64,000 nucleotides of DNA from contig MU657181.1 in assembly GCA_026770575.1 (NCBI GenBank), forward strand, positions 160,807-224,806. The letters are read 5' to 3'. Positions within the stretch are counted from its first letter, which is position 1, and every line of letters starts with the position of its first letter. The stretch comes from Pelagophyceae sp. CCMP2097. Its lineage: Eukaryota; Sar; Pelagophyceae. The notes beneath the pieces are model-generated. The model searched no databases, was not told the DNA's origin, and was given only the letters and a program-made list of their open reading frames with translations. Both the position numbers and the translations under genes were made by a program. Positions 34,157-42,104 of the stretch are shown here, one piece after another.

Positions 34157-36114
34157 TCAGGTCATGAACGCGGTGCCTGGTCGATTCACCTCGTCTTTTG
34201 GCGCGGGGCGGAAGTACTTGTCCGAAACGGACTCGGCCTGGTCCTCGTAGGGCTTTTTGCAAATCTCCTGCAGCTCCTTGGCCACGGAAAAGTCGCCGCG
34301 CTGCGCGGCCTCGTACGCCGCCACGAGCATCCACTCGCGCAGGATGTACTTTGGGTTCGACTGGTTCATGCGCGCGGGCGCCGAGGCGAGGTCGCCGCCG
34401 AGACTGTCCGCCCACTTCCGGACCCACTGCGCCAGCGCGGCCTTGAGAGGTTCGTCCCAGGAATCGGCGTACAACGCGCGGGCCAGCGGCGCGACGAGTT
34501 CGTCGTCGCTCTGGTCCGGCGCAAAGTTTTCAGCGACGACGGCGAGCTGGCGCCAGAACACCGTGTAGTCCAGCGCGCGCAGGAGCGGGTCGACGTCGGA
34601 GAAGAGCTTGGCAGCGGCCGGGTTCGGCGCCGAAAAGCCGAGCTTGGCGCGCCAGACGTCTTCCAGCGCGGCGCGGAAGAGCGGCGCCGCTTCGCGCGCC
34701 GCTTGCTGGATGCGCACGCGGTCGTCGGCCGACGCGGCGAGGGGCTCGAGCGACTTGGCAAAGACGTTAAAGTTGGCCATCGCGGCGCCGGGCTGGTTCA
34801 TAAAGGCAAAGTGTTCGCCGGACCCCGTCCACTTGGCGAACAGCGGGTCGTACTTGTCGATGAAGCCAAAGGGCCCGTAGTCCATGGTGCGGCCCGAGAT
34901 GAGGCAGTTGTCGGCGTTGAAGTTGCCCTGGCAGAACCCGACGCGGATCCAGTTCGCGGCCAGGTCCGCCAAGGCCTGGGCCACGCGCGGAACGAGGTTC
35001 ACCGCAGTATCGACGCGCGAGTCCGCCAGAGCGTCCGGAAACTCGCGGTCGCAGGCGTGCTTCACCAGGAGCCACAGCTCGTCGCGCTGCGCGGGCGTCG
35101 CGCCCGTCGAGACGGCGCGCCGAGCGAAAAGGTCGACGTGGCCGACGCGCAAAAACGACGGCGCGACGCGGCACGTGATGGCGCACTGCTCGTCCGAGGC
35201 CACATCCGGGTCCGTGCCGCCGGCGAGCTGGGCGCGCAACTGGGCGACGAGGCGCTTGCGGATTGGCTCCGGGAAGGAGGCGAGGCGCGGGTCGTTTTCG
35301 TCGACGCCGCCGTTGCCGGCGCCGGCGGTCTTGGAGTACCACGCGCGCCTCGCCGTCTCGCCGCTGGAGACGAGGGACAGCGCGCGCGTCGTCGGCACGC
35401 CGAGGGCGAACATGGCCTCGGACGCCAAAAACTCCCGCACGGAAGACCGGAGCACGGCGCGGCCGTCGGCGCCGCGGCAGAACGGCGTCGTCCCGGCGCC
35501 CTTGAGCTGCAGCTCCCACCTCGCGCCGCCGGGGACCACGACCTCGCCCACCGAGATGGCTCGCCCGTCGCCGTAGCCGTTGCCGTTGCCAAAGGGGCAG
35601 TTGCGGAACATGGGCTCGCCCATGATGCTCAGCGCGTAGGGCGTCGCCCAGGAGGCGCCGAGGTCGAGCGCCTGCGCGTCGCCGCCGAAGAATTTGGCGA
35701 AGCGCGCGTCGGCCACCGCGGCTTCGGTCAGGCCCAGCGTCGCAACCATATCCGGAGAGTGCATCACCAAGACGGGCCGCGGCAAAGGCGTCGGCAGCAC
35801 CCGCACGTAGTGGCCCGACTTGACCTCGCGCGACCTGCGATGGGCGCTCGGGGCTCGCGGCGGCCCGCGGTTGAAATGGCGCACCTCTTGTTCGGTGCGT
35901 ATCTCGCGGCCTCTGGGTCTTCGTTGAGGTTTTCGACCCAGGAGTTGCTCCGCCGCGCGGCGAAGTCGTCGAGCGACATTGTCGCGAAGCGGCGGCGGCT
36001 CGCGGCCCGCAGCTCGCCGCCGAGCGCCCTTCCGCCGGCGGTGCTCTTGTTTTTGAACAGCGCGGCGGTCCGGCCGCAGGTGAACAGCAACAGCAAGCTC
36101 GAATGGCCTCGCAT
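34157..36114 (-). CDS. SELO: Selenoprotein O-family pseudokinase-like AMPylase (no Sec)
   Basis: Exon 1 is 36114-35885 and exon 2 is 35834-34157 (50-nt intron, phase 2), giving 635 aa. The leader (MRGHSSLLLLFTCGRTAALF) suggests organelle or secretory targeting. Core marks: LDDFAARRSNSWVENLNEDP, HYVRVLPTPLPRPVLV, GRAISVGEVV, WELQLKGAGTTPFCRGADGR, AVLRSSVREFLASEAMFALG, VPTTRALSLV, QGNFNADNC and TMDYGPFGFIDKYDP. SelO proteins bind ATP inverted and transfer AMP to Ser/Thr/Tyr of redox proteins. The QGNFNADN block matches the algal/plant subclass rather than the HGVMNTDN form of YdiU. The C-terminus (RPGTAFMT) has no Cys or in-frame UGA, so the redox CxxU/CxxC tail of animal SELO is absent. Confidence 0.9.
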
Positions 36115-36266
36115 CCAAAGCGCCACCGCGACGACAAGTGCACTGAGACTGAACGGAGTCTGACGGGGAGCCGATTCCGAGAGATTATTGTAAGGTCTTC
36201 GCCCAAGGTGGTTGAAGATTTGATGAAGTGTCTTGGTTGTTGGGGGCCTTTTCAACTACTGGGTCG

Positions 36267-36278
36267 TAGGAATTCCTA
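36267..36278. repeat. TAGGAATTCCTA palindrome, copy 1
   Basis: A perfect 12-bp palindrome in an AT-rich stretch just upstream of SELO. Identical copies lie at 37375, 37388 and 37452. Confidence 0.9.
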
Positions 36279-36426
36279 TTACAATTGTAGGTGGGAGTTG
36301 TGCGTTGGGACTACAAAGCAGACTGAGAGTGCGGAGCACAACTCCCTCTGGGACGCGGGCATACAATTGTACAGGTGGACAGAGGGCGTTTTTAATGAAG
36401 GCCCGGGTCCTTTACAATATTCAGAC

Positions 36427-37124
36427 TTAACGCTGGCTCCGCCGCCCTCGGCCGGCTGCGCCGGCCGTCGGCCGGCAGTCGCCTTTGCCCTGGGGCCTGA
36501 CACCGGGGTGGGCGTTTCGCAGAGGAAGAGGCCGCACGTTGGGGTCGGCACCATCGTCGATGATCGTCGTCGACTTGCTGTTTGCGACCGGCGCGGCGCC
36601 TGGGGCCGCGTCGGCGTCGATCTCGAAGGGGTCGTCGTGCGCGTGAGGGCGTCGAGTGCACCGAGCTGTCGGCCTTGCTGCCCGGCGCCGCCGCGCCAGG
36701 CTGGTGCTTGGGGGAGCGGTGGCATCGACCCGCCGCATGTCGTCTGCGCCGGCGCCTCTAAGGCCAGCGGCGCAACCGGACGCTGGCCTCGCTGGGCCTC
36801 CTTTGCCCGTGCGCCGGGTAGACGGGCCGCCTGCGCCGTAGAGCCGGTCGCCCATCTGCCGCGTAGAGGGTTCGCGGCGGCGGTGCGTGGAATCCTGCTT
36901 GCGCCTGCGCATGCGCCTTGAGGCTTACGCCGCGCATCGCGCGGGCGGCTTCCGGCGCGGCCGCGCAAGGGCGCCGGGAACGCGCGGGGGTCGTCGGAGA
37001 TGGAATATGCGAGCGAGTCGCGCGCCCGCTGCGCCACTTCGCCCACGGACCGCTCAAACTGCTTCAGCGCCTCGCCGATCTTCTGCTCCTGCTCCCGCCG
37101 CGCCGCGTCCAGGTCGCGGCCCAT
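36427..37124 (-). CDS. Uncertain coiled-coil gene
   Basis: I do not recognise this protein and cannot fix its exons. From the ATG at 37124 the frame reads a plausible coiled coil (DLDAARREQEQKIGEALKQF, ERSVGEVAQRARDSLAYSIS, DDPRAF), probably preceded by another exon (VEVFLEVHEIAA). After a possible splice near 36900 a second frame gives STRQMGDRLYGAGGPSTRR, ATAPPSTSLA, HDDPFEIDADAAPGAAP and NSKSTTIIDDGADPN. Both stretches have non-random composition compared with other frames. A cytoskeletal or vesicle-associated protein would fit, but nothing specific supports it. Confidence 0.35.
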
Positions 37125-37374
37125 GGCGCCGACCTGGCGCCGCGATCTCGTGGACCTCGAGGAAGACTTCCACGGCCCGGCACCAGCGTCGCCGCCATGC
37201 GTTCCACGATTTTTGTGCGGAACACGACGCGCGCGAGCGTCGGTCACGTAACGTCGCCGCGGCGTCGCTGCCTTGCCTTCGGAGTTCAGCGCAATACGAG
37301 CTCGAGCCTTTCCTTATTAAAGGCCTTTTCAAGGCTTTTGCGATTGCCCCGCGCTGTTTGAGGGTTTGATTTAA

Positions 37375-37463
37375 TAGGAATTCCTACTAGGAATTCCTAG
37401 TCAGTAAATTAAAACAGTGGTAACTGAGGCCCGAGGGTAATGGTCTTCGTGTAGGAATTCCTA
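37375..37463. repeat. TAGGAATTCCTA palindromes, copies 2-4
   Basis: Exact 12-bp palindromes at 37375-37386, 37388-37399 and 37452-37463. Copies 1 and 4 share the longer context GTAGGAATTCCTATT. The copies bracket about 1.1 kb containing the uncertain coiled-coil gene. Confidence 0.9.
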
Positions 37464-37959
37464 TTGTATTGCTTGCTTAATATCCACCCTGGGTGGGGCT
37501 GGCCCAATAGGGTGTATCCGCCTTCGCGGTGACAAAGTCAGTCACCCGAGCGAGATGGCTCGGATGCCATGCCGGCGAGGGTCGTTCTCGCGACAGATGT
37601 CGCGCGACCCCCTCGTGAAAGGAAGGGAGGCTAACACTCTGGCTCTTTGGTCGCGTTGTCGGGAGCGCCATGGTTGGGGGGCGATGGCGTCGAGGGTGTA
37701 ATCGTGCGCAGCCGGAATGTGGATGTGCCGCGTATCGGCCCAGGCCAAGCCTGGGTCCTTTCCTCCGGGAGTGCGTTTTAACCCCTGAGCTAAGATAGAA
37801 TCAGATGTTCAGCTAGACTTTAATTACAAGAGCGCGCCGGAGGCACACGGAGGACCCGAAGGATACAGCCAAATCCCATTGCAATGCCCATTTTTTTAAT
37901 TGAAATTATTTAACTTATCGCTTTTTTTTCAAATCCTCCTTATCTTTATTTTTATTTTT
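37464..37959. other. Non-coding stretch before the gap
   Basis: No gene is supported. GC is lower than in the rest of the window and drops further from 37800 on, ending in T-runs next to the gap. Confidence 0.4.
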
Positions 37960-38464
37960 NNNNNNNNNNNNNNNNNNNNNNNNNNNNNNNNNNNNNNNNN
38001 NNNNNNNNNNNNNNNNNNNNNNNNNNNNNNNNNNNNNNNNNNNNNNNNNNNNNNNNNNNNNNNNNNNNNNNNNNNNNNNNNNNNNNNNNNNNNNNNNNNN
38101 NNNNNNNNNNNNNNNNNNNNNNNNNNNNNNNNNNNNNNNNNNNNNNNNNNNNNNNNNNNNNNNNNNNNNNNNNNNNNNNNNNNNNNNNNNNNNNNNNNNN
38201 NNNNNNNNNNNNNNNNNNNNNNNNNNNNNNNNNNNNNNNNNNNNNNNNNNNNNNNNNNNNNNNNNNNNNNNNNNNNNNNNNNNNNNNNNNNNNNNNNNNN
38301 NNNNNNNNNNNNNNNNNNNNNNNNNNNNNNNNNNNNNNNNNNNNNNNNNNNNNNNNNNNNNNNNNNNNNNNNNNNNNNNNNNNNNNNNNNNNNNNNNNNN
38401 NNNNNNNNNNNNNNNNNNNNNNNNNNNNNNNNNNNNNNNNNNNNNNNNNNNNNNNNNNNNNNNN
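37960..38464. other. Assembly gap (505 N)
   Basis: A run of N. Any ORF drawn across it is an artefact. Confidence 0.99.
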
Positions 38465-38466
38465 AA

Positions 38467-38607
38467 CTAGTACCGCATGGATGTATTTCCGGCCTATAGC
38501 TTTGTCACTTTTATTTCGGTAAGGTCCAAAAATGTGCCAAAGCTTTGACCCTTTCCGAAATAAAAGTGACAAAGCTATAGGCCGGAAATACATCCATGCG
38601 GTACTAG
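38467..38607. repeat. Perfect 53-bp inverted repeat beside the gap
   Basis: Arms at 38467-38519 and 38555-38607 are exact reverse complements (starting CTAGTACCGCATGG), with a 35-nt spacer. The palindrome begins two bases after the N run. It could be a fold-back or miniature transposon, or an artefact of a chimeric read end that also caused the gap. Confidence 0.95.
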
Positions 38608-38837
38608 CTTCCGTTGAACGGATCTATTACCACTTTCTTTGGCACTTTTTTTTTGCTGAACCTCCCTAATCTTCAAGAATATTCTGTTACTTCAAAAGTT
38701 TGAATTCGAGACAAAAAGAATCTCACAAAAGGTGAATTATTTGAAGGTCAAAGTCAAACTTCATTTCATTGGTCGCCCATAACATCATTAAAATTTTCTG
38801 ACTCGCTTCACAGATAGTTCCCACGCTCGACCTCACG
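38608..38837. other. AT-rich upstream region of the GFA gene
   Basis: About 230 bp of clearly AT-rich sequence with poly-T (nine T at about 38647) and A-rich runs; no coding signal. It probably includes the GFA promoter. Confidence 0.4.
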
Positions 38838-39446
38838 ATGTCCACCGCCACGGAGACCGTCACGTGCTATTGCGGCCAGACCTCTCTGACGCTCACGGGC
38901 GCGCCCGCCATGCAGGTGCGGTTGCTTTTGCCACTCTTGCCAGAGCTGGGGTGGGCGGCTCCCTGCCTCTGCCCGCGCACTGCGGACCTGGCTCCCCCTC
39001 ACCGGCGCGCCGCGCAGGTGTGGTGCCACTGCCACTCGTGCCGCAGCTGGGGCGGCGGCGCGGCCCAGGCGGCCAAGCTGTACCCCTTTGACAACGTGGC
39101 CATCACGGGCTCCGCGAAGTACCCTGTGCTCGCCGGCGTCCTCGCCGACTTCCCGGCGACGCTCAAGGCTCTGACGGCGCCGAGCCTCGTCACGCGCGAC
39201 CCGGCGGGCAAGGCCGAGGGGTCCAACTCGTGGCGCTTTTCGTGCGCGAACTGCGGAGGCGCAGTCGTCGACAACAAGAAGCACATGGGCCTCTACATGG
39301 TCCCCGCCGGCCTCTCCGACTCGCAGTTCACTCCGACGCTGCACTTGTGCTACGAGGAGAAGATTTGCTCCGTCAAGGACGGCCTGCCCAAGTACTGCAC
39401 GGCGCCCGCGGGTTTTGGCGGCGACGACAAGACCATGGCCGAGTAA
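38838..39446 (+). CDS. GFA/CENP-V-domain zinc protein
   Basis: Exons 38838-38915 and 39018-39446 give 168 aa. Zinc-binding cysteines follow the GFA pattern: CYCGQ near the N-terminus, CHCHSCRSWGGG after the junction, and SCANCGGAVVDN later. The 102-nt intron (GTGCGG...GCGCAG) has a length divisible by three and no stop, so the unspliced frame is also open; removing it brings GAPAMQ next to VWCHCHSC as expected for the family. The family includes glutathione-dependent formaldehyde-activating enzyme (Gfa) and centromere protein V. Substrate is unknown; S-hydroxymethylglutathione or another thiol adduct is a guess. Confidence 0.8.
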   Translation: MSTATETVTCYCGQTSLTLTGAPAMQVRLLLPLLPELGWAAPCLCPRTADLAPPHRRAAQVWCHCHSCRSWGGGAAQAAKLYPFDNVAITGSAKYPVLAGVLADFPATLKALTAPSLVTRDPAGKAEGSNSWRFSCANCGGAVVDNKKHMGLYMVPAGLSDSQFTPTLHLCYEEKICSVKDGLPKYCTAPAGFGGDDKTMAE

Positions 39447-39794
39447 GCCGGCCCAAAGGCGCTTGCGGGCGGCAGACCGCTCAAGTGCGGTCGGGCCGAA
39501 CCGCATATGGCGCGGCCTTAAATAACCGAGTCGATGCGCACGCGTCCGTACACTTTCTCGGCGGGGCCGGTGAGTGCGTTGCCGGTATATAAGCTCGGGT
39601 CCACCCTCACCTCCCTCGGTGAGGCAGGCCAAGTTGTTAGATGGACGCTTCGTTGGGGGCCTTGAGGCTCGTCCCTGCGTGTAAACGACGAGCACCTTTT
39701 GGAGAAGGCCACGCCTCAGCTTGACTCCGAGTCAGCTGCCCTTGCCACCAACGTCGGATAGGGCGAGCTCTGGGTCCCGAGCGGTAGGCGTGCG
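39447..39794. other. Spacer, no gene seen
   Basis: Separates two co-directional genes; short ORFs only. A TATATAAG-like stretch (GGTATATAAGC, about 39583) might be a core promoter for the downstream gene. Confidence 0.35.
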
Positions 39795-41970
39795 ATGGCG
39801 CCGGGGCGGCGGCTGCGCGTCGCGGCGGTTTGGGCGCTGCACGTGGGCAGCGCCGGCGCTTTCTCCACCCTCGGCGCGCCGCGGGCCAGCGCGCGTTTGC
39901 GCGGGCGCGCGCTCGCGGCGACACACGTCGTGGTGTACACTTCGTACGAGGACCTGCGCGTCATCGACCACGGCGGCCTCTGCGCCGTTTCGGCAGACGA
40001 TAGCTGCACGGACTGGCTGGCCGTGCTCGCGCTCGACGGCGAAGCGGTGCGCGGCCACCGCGGCAAGCGCGTTGCCGCCGCCGCCGCGCAGCTGTCGGCG
40101 TCGCTCGAGGAGAGGTATGGTGCGCAGCTATTGATCCGTAAAGGCGAAGACCTTGGCGACGTCCTCGCAGCGGCGCTCCAAAACGCCGGTGAAGGCGCCG
40201 TCTGCCACGTGCGTCGGACCCTCGTTTAAGACGAAGATGGAAATCGAAGACGACGAAAATGCGCAGGTCGTCGGCGGCGTAATCGAGACTGGCGTCGCGG
40301 ACCGCCTCGACCGCGCCCTCGACCGCGTCCGAGGCGCTGTCGAAGTCCGGCGCTGGGCAGCGCCGCTCCGGCCCCGTGGGGACCCGTGGGCCGCGCCAAA
40401 CGACGGCGCGGAAGCCTTTGAGGCATGGCGCTTCGAAGCGTATCTGAGGGACGAGTGTGCGGTGCAACCACCGGCGGACCCCGAGCCGGCGCCGGCGAAG
40501 ATGCCCGCGTACAAAGAAGGCATGCACTCCGACGGCCTCGAGTGCATCGGCGGCGGCGCGGACGTCGGCGCGACGCGCGGCGTCGATACGACAGAGCCCT
40601 TTCTCGACGTGGCTTTCTCCATGGCCGGCTGCGCCTCCGCGGCGGCGGGCGTGCGCGACTACCTCAACGACGGCCGCGCCGCGTTTGCGGGACGGCATTT
40701 CAAGGCGGCGAATGCGGGTGTTTCGCTCCACGCGGCCGCGGCGTACTGGGTCGCCGGCAACGAGCCCGGCGCCGTGGCGGCGCGCCTCGCGCTCCGCGAG
40801 CCGGCGCAGCGCGCCTTCGGCCCGGCGCTCGCCTTGGGCGCCATGTCGGCGCGCGAGGTGTCTCGCGCTGCGGCGGACGCCGGCGGCTGGCCTTTGGGGC
40901 AAGGTGGCTTCGCCAGCGACGGCACCGGCTGGCCCTTCCGCGGCGACGCCGGGGCTTTGCAAGATGTGGTCGAGTGGCGCGAATGGCACGCTCGCCTGGC
41001 TCGTGCGGGGCCCGCGCACGACGCGTACTGGGCCTGGGGGGCGTCCGAGCTCGCCATCCGCTATCGCAAATTCGGCAGCGTCGGGCGACCAGACGCGGCA
41101 CCGGCCGGTGTGGAAAAGTACGCGTTCATCCTCGTGCACGGCTTTGGTGCGTCGTCGGACCAGTGGTCCCGCCTCGCCGCGGTGATCGCCGAAGCGGCGC
41201 CTCTCTCGGCGGACGTGGAAATGTTCGCAATGGACTTAATCGGTTTCGGAAACGCGGCCAAGCCGGGCGTTTCCTACACGCAGCATCTATGGGAAGCGCA
41301 GATCGTCGACTTTTGCGACTTTATCGCGCCGGGTCACAAAATCATTCTCGCCGGCAACTCGATTGGCGGAGGCCTCGCCGCCGGCGCCATCGCAAACCTC
41401 GGCAAACGCGCCGCAGGCCTCGTCCTCTGCAACACGGCAGGCACGCTCGCCGACGAGCAGTCCGACGAAACCGTGCCGGCGCTGGACGTGACGGCGCGGA
41501 CGCTGGCGGGCGCTTTGGAGCCTTTCTCGCCGCCGCCGGGCGGCCAGCCGCTCCTCGACTTCTTCGGCCAAGGCGTCATCTCCGCGCTGACGCCGCAAAT
41601 CGGGTCTCTATTGAAGAGGTACTACCCGGTGAACCCTGACAACGCCGACGAGGAGCTTGCCTCGGGCATCGCGCGCGCCTCGGGCGACCCCGGCGCGGCC
41701 AACGTCATCGGCAGCGGCGCCAAGCTCTGCGAGCAACGACTTTTGGATGAAGTTCTCGGCGATATGTTTACAGGGCCAATCCTCGTTGCGCAGGGCCGCC
41801 TCGACTACGTCTCCGGCCCGGAGCGCGCCCAGAAACGCGCGGGCGAGCTCAGCCGCCTGCGCGCCGGCGTCCAAGTCGACCTCCTCGAGTCGGGCCACTG
41901 CCCGCACGATGAGACGCCCGAACTCGTCGCCGCGAGTGTTCACAAATGGCTCGCCGCCAACTTTGCCTGA
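39795..41970 (+). CDS. Photolyase N-domain + alpha/beta-hydrolase fusion
   Basis: Exons 39795-40208 and 40267-41970 (58-nt phase-0 intron) give 705 aa. A secretory or plastid leader (RVAAVWALHVGSAGAF) precedes a Rossmann-like photolyase/cryptochrome N-terminal domain: VVVYTSYEDLRVIDHGGLCA, WLAVLALDGEAVRG, QLLIRKGEDLGDVLAAAL. The FAD-binding photolyase domain is missing. From about residue 400 an alpha/beta hydrolase follows with oxyanion motif FILVHGFGASSDQW, nucleophile elbow LAGNSIGGGLA (Ser about 503), Asp in AQGRLDYVSG (about 651) and His in LESGHCPHDE (about 682), so the triad is intact. Plants have a similar fusion (I recall Arabidopsis At4g25290, of close length). Role unknown; hydrolysis of a plastid ester is a guess. 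Confidence 0.85.
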
Positions 41971-42104
41971 CGCATCGAAAGCACCCTGCCTCGAGTAAAG
42001 GAAACCGGTGCGCCCCCGCTCGTACGAAAGGCTCTCTGGTTCTCGCGCTGCCGATCCGGAGAACGGGGACCCTCTGCGATCCGGGCACGTGTGTACAGAC
42101 AGTC

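Noticed and set aside
37480..37800. Possible tRNA, rRNA or other structured RNA
   Set aside because: No acceptor-stem/T-loop pattern or conserved rRNA block could be found by eye on either strand.
37900..38593. ORFs running through the N block on both strands
   Set aside because: Artefacts of translating N; no real sequence is present.
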